The notes under the pieces are model-generated. The model saw only the letters and a program-made list of their open reading frames with translations. It made no database searches and was not told the DNA's origin. Below are positions 20,170-29,211 of a stretch of DNA of 64,000 bases, piece by piece. The translations under genes were made by a program, and so were the position numbers. Origin of the DNA: Vibrio quintilis (GTDB lineage Bacteria; Pseudomonadota; Gammaproteobacteria; Enterobacterales; Vibrionaceae); the NCBI RefSeq assembly GCF_024529975.1, contig NZ_AP024897.1:372001-436000 (forward strand). Direction: 5' to 3'. Position 1 is the stretch's first letter, and every line of letters starts with the position of its first letter.

Positions 20170-21459
20170 TTGTTTGACCGTTATGAAGCCGGTGAGCGAG
20201 CCGTACTTGTTCATATCAACTTTACGCAAGAAGGGGAATGGGATGATCTAAGCGAGTTTGAAATGCTGGTGAATTCCGCTGGAGTCGAGACATTACAGGT
20301 TGTGACCGGTAGTCGTCAGTCTCCGCACCCCAAGTACTATGTCGGTGAGGGTAAAGCCGAAGAAATAGCACGGGCTGTGCAAATGTCTGAAGCTGATGTG
20401 GTGATTTTTAACCACGCCCTCTCTCCTGCCCAGGAACGCAATCTGGAAAAATTGTGTCAGTGCCGGGTTATTGACCGGACCGGACTGATTCTTGATATCT
20501 TTGCTCAAAGAGCCCGAACTCACGAAGGGAAGTTGCAGGTTGAGTTAGCTCAGCTTCGTCACCTTTCTACCCGTTTGGTTCGGGGCTGGACTCACCTTGA
20601 ACGACAAAAAGGTGGGATTGGGCTGCGTGGGCCGGGAGAAACTCAGCTGGAAACCGACCGTCGTTTGTTACGGGATCGGATTAAAGCGATATTGCGCCGG
20701 CTGGATAAGGTTGCAAAACAAAGAGAACAAGGCCGACGGGCAAGGCACCGGGCTGACATTCCCACGATTTCCTTAGTCGGTTATACAAATGCCGGGAAAT
20801 CTACATTATTTAACCGGGTAACCGAGGCTGGTGTGTATGCTGCAGATCAGTTATTCGCGACCCTTGATCCGACATTGAGAAAGATCGAACTTCAAGATGT
20901 TGGAAGTGCTGTATTAGCTGATACTGTTGGTTTTATTCGTCATCTTCCCCATGATCTTGTGGCTGCTTTTAAAGCAACCTTGCAGGAAACCCGGGATGCT
21001 GACATTTTGTTACATGTTGTAGATGCAAGTGATGAACGTTTTCGGGACAATATTGCCGCTGTTCATGAAGTTTTAGCTGAAATTGAAGCGGATGATGTTC
21101 CTTCTGTCGTCGTCATGAATAAGATTGATAACATGGAAGGTCAGGCCCCCCGCATTGAGTATGATGATGAAGGTGTGCCTCAAAGTGTTTGGGTTTCTGC
21201 AATTGAAGGTAAAGGAATCGATCTGCTGTTTGACGCATTAAGTGAAAGACTGGCAGAGCAAATGGTTCAATACAGGCTATGTATCCCCCCGGCTCATCAG
21301 GGACGAATGCGTAGTTTATTCTTCCAAACAAAAGCAATTCAGCAGGAATCCTATGACCAGGATGGTAATTTGTTGATTTTAATTCGTATGCAACAAGCAG
21401 ATTGGTCTAGACTAGAAAAAAGAGAAAGTGTGGTTTTGCGTGACTTTATAGTTACTTAA
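20170..21459 (+). CDS. hflX: Ribosome-rescue GTPase HflX
   Basis: 429 aa from a TTG start at 20170, with AAGGAGC about 8 bp upstream and no better ATG nearby. The N-terminal HflX domain includes the GGIGLRGPGETQLETDRR glycine-rich segment. The GTPase domain has G1 GYTNAGKSTLFN, G3 DTVGFIRHLPH and G4 NKID. From family knowledge it splits stalled or heat-stressed ribosomes. It sits 32 bp after hfq and 46 bp before hflK. Confidence 0.96.
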   Translation: MFDRYEAGERAVLVHINFTQEGEWDDLSEFEMLVNSAGVETLQVVTGSRQSPHPKYYVGEGKAEEIARAVQMSEADVVIFNHALSPAQERNLEKLCQCRVIDRTGLILDIFAQRARTHEGKLQVELAQLRHLSTRLVRGWTHLERQKGGIGLRGPGETQLETDRRLLRDRIKAILRRLDKVAKQREQGRRARHRADIPTISLVGYTNAGKSTLFNRVTEAGVYAADQLFATLDPTLRKIELQDVGSAVLADTVGFIRHLPHDLVAAFKATLQETRDADILLHVVDASDERFRDNIAAVHEVLAEIEADDVPSVVVMNKIDNMEGQAPRIEYDDEGVPQSVWVSAIEGKGIDLLFDALSERLAEQMVQYRLCIPPAHQGRMRSLFFQTKAIQQESYDQDGNLLILIRMQQADWSRLEKRESVVLRDFIVT

Positions 21460-21505
21460 AGGACTGCTAAAGTATAACGTCATATCAAAATGATGGAGAT
21501 TACTA

Positions 21506-22696
21506 ATGGCGTGGAATGAGCCTGGTAATAACAACGGTAATAATGGCCGTGATAAAGACCCGTGGGGTAACAATAATGACCATGGTAATCGTGGTGGCCG
21601 TGAACAAGGGCCTCCGGATCTTGATGAAGTATTTAACAAACTGAGCCAGAAAATTGGCGGTAAGTTCGGTAAAAAAGGAGGCAAAGGGTCTTCTTTCCCG
21701 GGAGGAAGCTCTATCGGACTCGGTGTTCTTGTTATCATCGTAGCTGCAGTCTGGTTTTTTTCAGGGTTTTACACGATAGGTGAAGCGGAGCGTGGTGTTG
21801 TGCTCCGGCTGGGTAAGTATGACCGAATCGTTGACCCTGGCCTGAACTGGCGACCTCGTTTCGTGGATATCGTCCGCCCGGTAAACGTTCAGGCGATCCG
21901 TTCGTTGCGTGCTACCGGCCTGATGCTGACGAAAGATGAGAATGTTGTGACTGTTGGAATGGATGTTCAGTATAAGGTTTCTGATCCATATAAATATCTT
22001 TATCAGGTGACCAGTGCCGATGATAGCTTACGTCAGGCGACTGATTCAGCGCTTCGTGCAGTTATTGGTGACTCTCTGATGGATAGTATTCTGACCAGTG
22101 GTCGTCAGGAAATCCGGCAAAGTACACAAGAAACGTTGAATGAAATTATCAGCAAATATGACATGGGTCTTTTTGTTGTTGATGTCAACTTCCAGTCAGC
22201 CCGCCCACCTGAGCAGGTTAAGGATGCATTTGATGATGCGATTGCTGCCCGGGAAGATGAAGAACGTTTTATTCGTGAAGCTGAAGCTTATAAGAATGAG
22301 ATTATTCCAAAGGCAACTGGACGGGCCGAGCGTCTGAAAAAAGAAGCTCAGGGATACAGTGAACGGGTACTGAACGAAGCTCAGGGCCAGGTTGCACAAT
22401 TTGAGAAGTTGTTGCCCGAATATAAAGCTGCACCGGAGGTGACCCGGAGTCGTTTATATCTCGATACGATGCAGGAAGTGTATTCTCATACATCGAAGGT
22501 ACTTATTGACTCAAAATCAACGGGTAATTTGCTTTATTTGCCAATTGATAAGTTGTCCGGACAGCAAGAAAATGTTCCGACGAAGCGTCAGTTAAAATCT
22601 TCGCCGCTTTATGATCATATTGAACTTGAGTCTCAGAAGAAGACAAATGATGATTCAACATCACGCTCAAGCGGAACACGTCAGGGGAGATACTAG
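21506..22696 (+). CDS. hflK: FtsH modulator HflK (SPFH/band 7)
   Basis: 396 aa. A polar, Gly/Asn-rich cytoplasmic N-terminus (about 1-68) precedes one membrane helix (about 72-90) and a periplasmic SPFH domain beginning GEAERGVVLRLGKYDRIVDPG. A helical region rich in Glu/Ala/Arg follows (about 245-320), then a charged tail. HflK and HflC form the cage around the FtsH protease. It lies 2 bp upstream of hflC. Confidence 0.97.
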   Translation: MAWNEPGNNNGNNGRDKDPWGNNNDHGNRGGREQGPPDLDEVFNKLSQKIGGKFGKKGGKGSSFPGGSSIGLGVLVIIVAAVWFFSGFYTIGEAERGVVLRLGKYDRIVDPGLNWRPRFVDIVRPVNVQAIRSLRATGLMLTKDENVVTVGMDVQYKVSDPYKYLYQVTSADDSLRQATDSALRAVIGDSLMDSILTSGRQEIRQSTQETLNEIISKYDMGLFVVDVNFQSARPPEQVKDAFDDAIAAREDEERFIREAEAYKNEIIPKATGRAERLKKEAQGYSERVLNEAQGQVAQFEKLLPEYKAAPEVTRSRLYLDTMQEVYSHTSKVLIDSKSTGNLLYLPIDKLSGQQENVPTKRQLKSSPLYDHIELESQKKTNDDSTSRSSGTRQGRY

Positions 22697-22698
22697 TC

Positions 22699-23676
22699 AT
22701 GCGTAAGTTTATAATCCCTATTATATTTATAGTGATTCTTTCCCTTTGGACTTCCCTGTTTGTCATTCAGGAAGGGGAGCGTGGTATTGTGGTGCGTTTC
22801 GGGCGTATTTTGAAAGATGATAATGTGGCTAAAATTTATGAGCCAGGATTGCATTTCAAATGGCCGCTGTTTGATCGGGTCAAACACCTTGATGCACGGA
22901 TTCAAACCATGGATGGACAGGCGGATCGTTTCGTCACTTCCGAGAAGAAAGACGTCATCATCGATTCTTATGTAAAATGGAAAATTAAAGACTTCGGTCG
23001 TTATTATCTGACGACAGGTGGGGGTAACGCATTTACTGCTGAGGCGCTGCTTGAAAGAAAGGTCACTGACGTATTGCGGGCTGAAATTGGTTCAAGAGAA
23101 ATTAAGCAAATTGTTTCCGGACCAAGAAATGATAATGTCTTGCCGCAAAGTGCGGATGATGATGTTGTTTCAACGCAGGCAGCGAAGGAGGCTTTAGAAA
23201 TTGACGGGCAACGTGATCAAATCATGGAAGAAGTACTGCTGAATACACGTCAGAGTGCTATGAAAGATTTGGGTGTGTATGTCGTTGATTTCAGGATGAA
23301 GAAGATTAATCTGCCAGATGAAATCAGTGAATCTATCTATAAGAGGATGAGAGCTGAGCGTGAGTCTGTTGCCAGAAAGCACCGTTCTCAGGGACGTGAA
23401 AAGGCTGAAGTCATTAAGGCTCAGGCAGAATTAGAAGTCGCAACCATTCTTGCTGAAGCAGGTAAAACCGCCCGGGTTACCCGTGGTGGCGCTGATGCTA
23501 AAGCTGCGAAGATATATTCTGATGCGTACAATAAAGATATGGAGTTTTATACTTTCCTCCGTTCTTTAAAGGCTTATGAAGAGTCGTTCAATCAGAAGGG
23601 TGATATCCTGGTGCTGGATCCTAAGAGTAAATTCTTCCAGTATATGAATGAACCTGATGGTAGTCAGTCAAAATAA
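22699..23676 (+). CDS. hflC: FtsH modulator HflC (SPFH/band 7)
   Basis: 325 aa. A single membrane helix at residues 3-21 is followed by the SPFH domain (QEGERGIVVRFGRI) and a long Ala/Glu coiled region with REKAEVIKAQAELEVATILAEAG split across its helices. It is the partner of HflK in the periplasmic FtsH-regulating complex. It ends the hfq-hflX-hflK-hflC series and is followed by a strong terminator. Confidence 0.97.
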   Translation: MRKFIIPIIFIVILSLWTSLFVIQEGERGIVVRFGRILKDDNVAKIYEPGLHFKWPLFDRVKHLDARIQTMDGQADRFVTSEKKDVIIDSYVKWKIKDFGRYYLTTGGGNAFTAEALLERKVTDVLRAEIGSREIKQIVSGPRNDNVLPQSADDDVVSTQAAKEALEIDGQRDQIMEEVLLNTRQSAMKDLGVYVVDFRMKKINLPDEISESIYKRMRAERESVARKHRSQGREKAEVIKAQAELEVATILAEAGKTARVTRGGADAKAAKIYSDAYNKDMEFYTFLRSLKAYEESFNQKGDILVLDPKSKFFQYMNEPDGSQSK

Positions 23677-23706
23677 AGCTTCGACATCATTGATTTGTCA
23701 TAGTAT

Positions 23707-23731
23707 AAAGGCTCCTTTCTGGAGCCTTTTC
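23707..23731 (+). terminator. Intrinsic terminator after hflC
   Basis: AAAGGCTCC (23707-23715) pairs with GGAGCCTTT (23721-23729) around TTTCT, then TTCT. It lies 31 bp after the hflC stop. Confidence 0.8.
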
Positions 23732-23751
23732 TATTACGGAACCCAACAACT

Positions 23752-23940
23752 ATGTCCCATTCTTTTTTGCTGGCTATTGGCCTGTTGCTCATTGCCGAAG
23801 GCATCGGTCCATTTCTTGCGCCAGACGGGTGGCGTCGGGCAATTGCTCAGGTTTCTCAGCAACCAGACAACATACTACGGCGCATCGGTGGCTGTTTTGT
23901 TGTGGCGGGGCTGACCATTCTGTATTTCTATTTCCGGTAG
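23752..23940 (+). CDS. DUF2065 (YjeT-like) small membrane protein
   Basis: 62 aa with two membrane helices (about 4-20 and 44-60) separated by a basic, polar loop containing PDGWRRAIAQ. The size, loop and position after hflC match YjeT-type DUF2065 proteins. Their function is unknown. The ATG is 21 bp past the hflC terminator, so any promoter overlaps it. It converges on slyX with 10 bp between stops. Confidence 0.8.
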   Translation: MSHSFLLAIGLLLIAEGIGPFLAPDGWRRAIAQVSQQPDNILRRIGGCFVVAGLTILYFYFR

Positions 23941-23950
23941 TGTGTCGTCA

Positions 23951-24184
23951 TCAATAATGTGGTGGTGGTGCTTCTTCTGATTGTGATGCCAGATTGGACT
24001 CATTCATTGTTTTGACTTTATTTACGACATACTTCATTTGTATCTGCATTTCACTGATTGTTTGTTGCTGCCGGGCCAGAGCTTCATTCAGCGTCTCTAT
24101 TGTATGCTCCTGAAAGGAGATCTGGCACTCCAGATCATTGATGCGTTTCTCTAATGTCTGGATCTGTTGGTCATTCATTTTCAT
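23951..24184 (-). CDS. slyX: SlyX family coiled-coil protein
   Basis: 77 aa, almost all one coiled coil (about 5-60), ending in EEAPPPHY, a characteristic SlyX tail. The function is not established. The ATG at 24184 shares a base with the upstream stop (TAATG); an ATG at 24178 (MNDQQIQ) is equally spaced from GAG and may be used instead. It is the last gene of a two-gene unit with the WD40-like lipoprotein. Confidence 0.9.
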   Translation of the reverse strand: MKMNDQQIQTLEKRINDLECQISFQEHTIETLNEALARQQQTISEMQIQMKYVVNKVKTMNESNLASQSEEAPPPHY

Positions 24185-25164
24185 TACTCACTTACTTGCC
24201 AGGCCTCTGCGATTCCAGCTGAGTTGGCTGATATGGCATGGCCCTGTTTATCAAAAGCTACATCATATACAACAGCCCGTGGTGGCCGGGTATTTTGGGT
24301 TAATTGTGTCTTAAACTCTGCCAGTTTATCACCATTGTTGCTATTCCAAACCATGACATTACCTGAAGGTGTTCCTGTGATGAGTCGGTCGCCATTTTCT
24401 GAAAAGCGGGCACTTGAAAAAATCAGCTGTCTTGAAAAGCTTTTCAGGTGTGATAGTTCTTTTCCTGTATGAAGATCCCATATTCTGGCTTGATTTCCGC
24501 CATCAGAAGTAAATGCATATTCCCCGTTTCTTTGCAGAGCAACCCGAACAACCCGTTGCTCATGCTCAAACTTTCTGAGAATATGACCTGTTTTTGTATC
24601 CCACAGGTAAGCAATGTAATCATTGCCACCGGTTAATGCGTAATGACCATTGGGTGATAATGCAACTGAGTTAACTTTTTCTCTGTGTGCAAGGAATTCC
24701 ATCCTTCTGCCGGTTGTCAGATCTACATAAATCGCTTTTCCGTTAGACAGTCCCATTAAAATTCTGGTACCGTTTTTAGACAGGTCTATATCCCGGATAA
24801 TTCCATCAGAGATTGACCACAATCCTTTGGACTGCGTCCATGCGAGATCCCATACCGCAAAGTTCGTTTGCCCGGCTGTTACCGCATAACGATCATTATC
24901 TGATATCCGTATTTTAGTGACGGTACTTTCTTCCTGATTTAAAGCGCCTAAATCAGCTAGTTGTTTATTTTCATTCAGATCCCATAATAGAAGCTGTTTC
25001 TCCTGGGAATAGGTAAGAGCGAACCGGCCATCTCTGCTTAAGCCGAAAGCAGTGACGCCTTCTGGCGAAATTTTCCACTGTTGAAGTGGTGAGGGAGAGA
25101 AAAAGCATCCATTTAACAAAATGATGACAATAAACAAGGGGATATAAAGAGAGAATATTCGCAT
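24184..25164 (-). CDS. WD40-repeat-like lipoprotein
   Basis: 326 aa. The signal peptide ends in a lipobox LLNGC (Cys20), so this should be membrane-anchored. The rest reads as six or seven beta-propeller blades with repeated SxDGRFALT-, NGHYALTGG- and AYLWDTKTG-like units. Propellers of this kind are usually interaction platforms, and the partner is unknown. The gene is divergent from fkpA and coupled to slyX by a one-base stop/start overlap. Confidence 0.8.
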   Translation of the reverse strand: MRIFSLYIPLFIVIILLNGCFFSPSPLQQWKISPEGVTAFGLSRDGRFALTYSQEKQLLLWDLNENKQLADLGALNQEESTVTKIRISDNDRYAVTAGQTNFAVWDLAWTQSKGLWSISDGIIRDIDLSKNGTRILMGLSNGKAIYVDLTTGRRMEFLAHREKVNSVALSPNGHYALTGGNDYIAYLWDTKTGHILRKFEHEQRVVRVALQRNGEYAFTSDGGNQARIWDLHTGKELSHLKSFSRQLIFSSARFSENGDRLITGTPSGNVMVWNSNNGDKLAEFKTQLTQNTRPPRAVVYDVAFDKQGHAISANSAGIAEAWQVSE

Positions 25165-25307
25165 TGAACTTAATTCCCGTTTAGTGTGTCTAAAGACAAT
25201 CGAATCACATCACGTTATATTGGTACAACAATGTGTTGCTCATAGATAGAAGTCAAGAAATACTGGGCAATAACAAAAGGCTTACCTGAATAATTTTGGA
25301 GAATTTA

Positions 25308-26114
25308 ATGAAATCATTGTTTAAAGTGTCATTATTAGCAGCGGTTGTTATGATGGCAGCAGGGTGTCAAACAGAAGAAACGAAGTCAACTTCAACGACT
25401 GCCGAACAAAAAGTTGAATCAGAAAAAGCAACTCAGTCAACTGCTCATTTTGACTCAGATAATGATAAAGTAGCTTATGCGATAGGTTTATCTCTTGCGA
25501 ACTATTTGAATACGAATCTTGATAAACCAAAAGAATACGGTATTGAACTGAATAAAGAGTTAGTCCTGAAAGGTATTGAGCATGCCTTTGCTAATAAAGC
25601 AGAATTAACTGATGAAGACGTACGTACGACTTTATCTGACTTTGATAAGCGTCTGAAAACTCTGGCGACCGAAAAAGCACAAGAAAAAGCAGCGGCAAGC
25701 AAAAAAGCCGGAGATGAATTCCGTGCTAAGTTTGAAAAAGAAAAAGGTGTGAAGAAAACTAAGTCAGGATTACTGTATCAGGTCTTAGAAGCAGGCAAAG
25801 GCAAATCACCTAAGGCAACGGATACAGTTCAGGTACATTACAAAGGTACTTTGATTGATGGTACTCAGTTTGATAGCTCTTACGATCGTGGTCAGCCGGC
25901 AACATTCCCGCTTGATCGGGTGATTAAAGGCTGGACTGAAGGTGTTCAATTGATGAAAGTTGGTTCTAAGTATAAGTTTGTTATTCCACCAGAACTGGCA
26001 TACGGCGATCGTGATACACCAACGATCCCGGCAAATTCTACATTGGTATTTGAAGTAGAGTTGTTGAAAGTTGACAAAGCAGAAGACAAAGCTAAATCTA
26101 AACCTAAAAAATAA
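25308..26114 (+). CDS. fkpA: FkpA-type FKBP peptidyl-prolyl isomerase, predicted lipoprotein
   Basis: 268 aa from the ATG at 25308, with GGAG six bases upstream. The frame is open a little further from a TTG, which is not needed. The signal peptide ends MAAGC, a lipobox, whereas E. coli FkpA is soluble in the periplasm. A helical dimerisation domain (about 45-140) precedes the FKBP domain (about 150-250) with VQVHYKGTLIDGTQFDSS, GWTEGVQLMKVG and IPPELAYG. It folds outer-membrane and periplasmic proteins. A Lys-rich tail follows. Confidence 0.93.
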   Translation: MKSLFKVSLLAAVVMMAAGCQTEETKSTSTTAEQKVESEKATQSTAHFDSDNDKVAYAIGLSLANYLNTNLDKPKEYGIELNKELVLKGIEHAFANKAELTDEDVRTTLSDFDKRLKTLATEKAQEKAAASKKAGDEFRAKFEKEKGVKKTKSGLLYQVLEAGKGKSPKATDTVQVHYKGTLIDGTQFDSSYDRGQPATFPLDRVIKGWTEGVQLMKVGSKYKFVIPPELAYGDRDTPTIPANSTLVFEVELLKVDKAEDKAKSKPKK

Positions 26115-26136
26115 TATCGATACTCGATTTCGTTTC

Positions 26137-26167
26137 AAGGCCGGTGTGTAATGCTCCGGCCTTTTTT
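26137..26167 (+). terminator. Intrinsic terminator after fkpA
   Basis: AAGGCCGG (26138-26145) pairs with CCGGCCTT (26156-26163) around a 10-nt loop, followed by TTTTG. Confidence 0.85.
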
Positions 26168-26282
26168 GTATTGGGCTGCAAAATTGCTTTAAATCACGAG
26201 TTAGTCAGATTACTTGCTTTTAGTTTAAAATTTTCTGATAAACTTACATTAATTTGTTGAATTTTTCTAAGGTCGAATAACT

Positions 26283-27005
26283 GTGACTACAACTGAGACA
26301 TTGAATGCAGACATGTTGTTAGAAATGGAGTCAGTACATGCGAAGCCTTTTACGGAACACGACAAGATCATTCTTCAGTCTTACGAAGCCGTAGTTGACG
26401 GTTTAGCTAGTTTGATTGGGCCATTTTGTGAAATTGTTTTGCATTCTCTGGAGGATTTAAACACCTCTGCAATTAAAATTGCAAATGGTGAAAACACTGG
26501 AAGACAGGTTGGTTCTCCAATTACTGATTTAGCTTTGAAAATGCTCAGGGATATTGAAGGTTCCGAGCGAAACTTTTCCCGTTCCTACTTTACCCGGGCA
26601 AAAGGCGGTGTGTTGATGAAATCCATCACTGTCGCGATCCGTAACGGGGACAACCGTGTGATTGGGCTGCTTTGTATTAACGTGAATCTGGATGCGCCTT
26701 TCTCTCAGGTTCTTCAGTCTTTTATGCCAACGCAGGAAGCCAAAGAAGCTGCTTCTTCAGTTAACTTTGCCAGCGATGTTGAGGAACTGGTCGATCAAAC
26801 AGTAGAAAGAACAATCGAAGAGATTAATGCGAATAAGTTTGTCTCTAACAACACCAAAAATCGTCAAATTGTGATGGAATTGTTTGATAAAGGCATTTTT
26901 GATATCAAAGATGCGATTAACCGGGTGGCAGAGCGGTTGAACATTTCCAAGCATACTGTCTATTTATATATCAGACAGAGAAAGACTGAGGATGACGAAA
27001 GTTGA
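26283..27005 (+). CDS. YheO/DauR-family transcriptional regulator
   Basis: 240 aa from a GTG start with AAGG nine bases upstream. An N-terminal YheO PAS-like domain (about 25-150) contains [13 protein letters not shown] and later [10 protein letters not shown]. The C-terminal winged HTH (about 195-235) reads [20 protein letters not shown] followed by YLYIRQ. In E. coli yheO sits at the same place before tusDCB. The ligand and targets are unknown. Its stop overlaps the tusD start, so it is co-translated with the tus genes. Confidence 0.88.
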   Translation: MTTTETLNADMLLEMESVHAKPFTEHDKIILQSYEAVVDGLASLIGPFCEIVLHSLEDLNTSAIKIANGENTGRQVGSPITDLALKMLRDIEGSERNFSRSYFTRAKGGVLMKSITVAIRNGDNRVIGLLCINVNLDAPFSQVLQSFMPTQEAKEAASSVNFASDVEELVDQTVERTIEEINANKFVSNNTKNRQIVMELFDKGIFDIKDAINRVAERLNISKHTVYLYIRQRKTEDDES

Positions 27006-27397
27006 GTAAACTGACTTACACCATTGTTGTGAATGGACCACTCTACGGGACACAGTCTGCCCGGAGTGCTTATCAGTTTGCTTTAGCTTTGTTACAAAAA
27101 GGTCATGTGTTGGTCAGTGTGTTTTTTTATCAGGATGGTGTGACCAATGGTAACCGGCTATCGGTACCGGCAAATGATGAATTTAATCTGGTAAAAGCCT
27201 GGCAAAGCTTATCTGATGACTATCGGGTTCGGCTTGAAACCTGTGTTGCAGCTTCGTTGAGGCGCGGTATTGTTAGTCCGGAAGAAAGTGAACTGCACGG
27301 ATTATCTGCTGCTAATCTGGCTGATAATTTTGAACAGGCGGGTCTCGGGAGCCTGGCTCAGGCATTAATGACGCAAGACAGAGTAGTCCAGTTTTGA
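27002..27397 (+). CDS. tusD: Sulfur relay protein TusD
   Basis: 131 aa from a TTG start overlapping the upstream stop. It is a DsrE-family subunit of the TusBCD complex that passes persulfide sulfur to TusE and MnmA for 2-thiouridine at tRNA U34. The active cysteine is seen in [11 protein letters not shown] near residue 80, with [17 protein letters not shown] at the N-terminus. tusC overlaps by four bases. Confidence 0.94.
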   Translation: MSKLTYTIVVNGPLYGTQSARSAYQFALALLQKGHVLVSVFFYQDGVTNGNRLSVPANDEFNLVKAWQSLSDDYRVRLETCVAASLRRGIVSPEESELHGLSAANLADNFEQAGLGSLAQALMTQDRVVQF

Positions 27398-27750
27398 GTA
27401 GCATTACTTTTATTTTTCGCCAGCCACCCCATATATATTCATCAGGCAGGGAAGGGCTTGACGCATTGTTGGCTGCTTCTGCTTTTAGTGAAGACATTCA
27501 GGTTGTTTTTCTGGGGGAGGGAGTCAGTAACCTTTTAATACAGCAACAACCATCAGTTATTCTCAGCAGAGACTATATCTCCATGTTTAAATTGTTTGAA
27601 CTGTATGAGATTGAAAACGTTTATGTCTGCCAGCATTCTCTTGAGCGCTTAGGTCTCAAAGATGCTGAACTTGTCATTGATGCTCAGCGAAGCTGTGCTG
27701 ATGACATATCAGAAGTTCTTCGCAACAGTAATAAAGTACTGACATTTTAG
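27394..27750 (+). CDS. tusC: Sulfur relay protein TusC
   Basis: 118 aa, also from a TTG start within TTGA. It is a DsrF-like subunit of TusBCD, recognised by [20 protein letters not shown] near the N-terminus, size and position between tusD and tusB. It has no sulfur-carrying cysteine at the TusD position, as usual for the structural subunit. Confidence 0.93.
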   Translation: MSSITFIFRQPPHIYSSGREGLDALLAASAFSEDIQVVFLGEGVSNLLIQQQPSVILSRDYISMFKLFELYEIENVYVCQHSLERLGLKDAELVIDAQRSCADDISEVLRNSNKVLTF

Positions 27751-27760
27751 CCAGGTCATT

Positions 27761-28036
27761 ATGCTTCATATCATCAAAAGCCAGCAGGCAGTGAAACAGG
27801 CTCTTTCCTATATCACATCATCTGATGTCATTATCCTCATTGAAGACAGCGTGTATTGCGCAAATCAAAACCATGAACTTTACTCTATGGTGTGCAGAGA
27901 AAGTGTATTTGTGTTAGATGAAGATATTGATGCCAGAGGGATTCGTCCGTACATCGGAGCAGAAGTTCGCTGTGTAGATTATTCTGGATTTGTGGATCTA
28001 ACAGCTCAAGACATTGTTTCGATGACCTGGGATTGA
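27761..28036 (+). CDS. tusB: Sulfur relay protein TusB
   Basis: 91 aa, the DsrH-like subunit of TusBCD. It starts MLHIIKSQQ and ends DIVSMTWD, and SSDVIILIEDSVYCA is a family segment. It is 10 bp downstream of tusC and is the last gene before the str-operon promoter. Confidence 0.92.
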   Translation: MLHIIKSQQAVKQALSYITSSDVIILIEDSVYCANQNHELYSMVCRESVFVLDEDIDARGIRPYIGAEVRCVDYSGFVDLTAQDIVSMTWD

Positions 28037-28088
28037 ACATCTGTATTTAACTGGATGCACTATTCCCACAAAAAGATCTGTATATTTC

Positions 28089-28117
28089 TTGACACCTTCA
28101 TTCTTAGTGCATAGAAT
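28089..28117 (+). promoter_or_regulatory. Strong sigma-70 promoter of the str operon (rpsL-rpsG-fusA-tuf)
   Basis: Perfect TTGACA (28089-28094), 17-bp spacer, TAGAAT (28112-28117). It lies 68 bp upstream of rpsL and after tusB. Confidence 0.85.
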
Positions 28118-28182
28118 TTTGCGTCCCTAATTGTATAGGGATAGATTTTTCACAAGCTTACTTTAAGTAATTCAGGAGCTAG

Positions 28183-28560
<378 letters not shown>

Positions 28561-28645
28561 TATTTCTCTGTTGAAATAGCGTTAAGTAAGGCCAAACACT
28601 CAATTATTAATTTTTGAAGAAACTGTATAGTTTTGGATAACCTGA

Positions 28646-29137
<492 letters not shown>

Positions 29138-29144
29138 TACCTTC

Positions 29145-29171
29145 TGTACCGCAGGGTTCTCCTGCGGTACA
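29145..29171 (+). terminator. Hairpin between rpsG and fusA (possible partial attenuator)
   Basis: TGTACCGCAGG (29145-29155) pairs perfectly with CCTGCGGTACA (29161-29171) around GTTCT. The following TCTATTTTC is only moderately T-rich. It starts 8 bp after the S7 stop and could tune expression of fusA-tuf or stabilise the upstream mRNA. Confidence 0.5.
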
Positions 29172-29211
29172 TCTATTTTCTAAGGTAGACCTTAGTTAAG
29201 AGGATACAATC

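Noticed and set aside
28089..28117. Treating rpsL as part of the tus operon only
   Set aside because: A near-consensus promoter lies between tusB and rpsL, so independent strong transcription is more likely; read-through may add to it.
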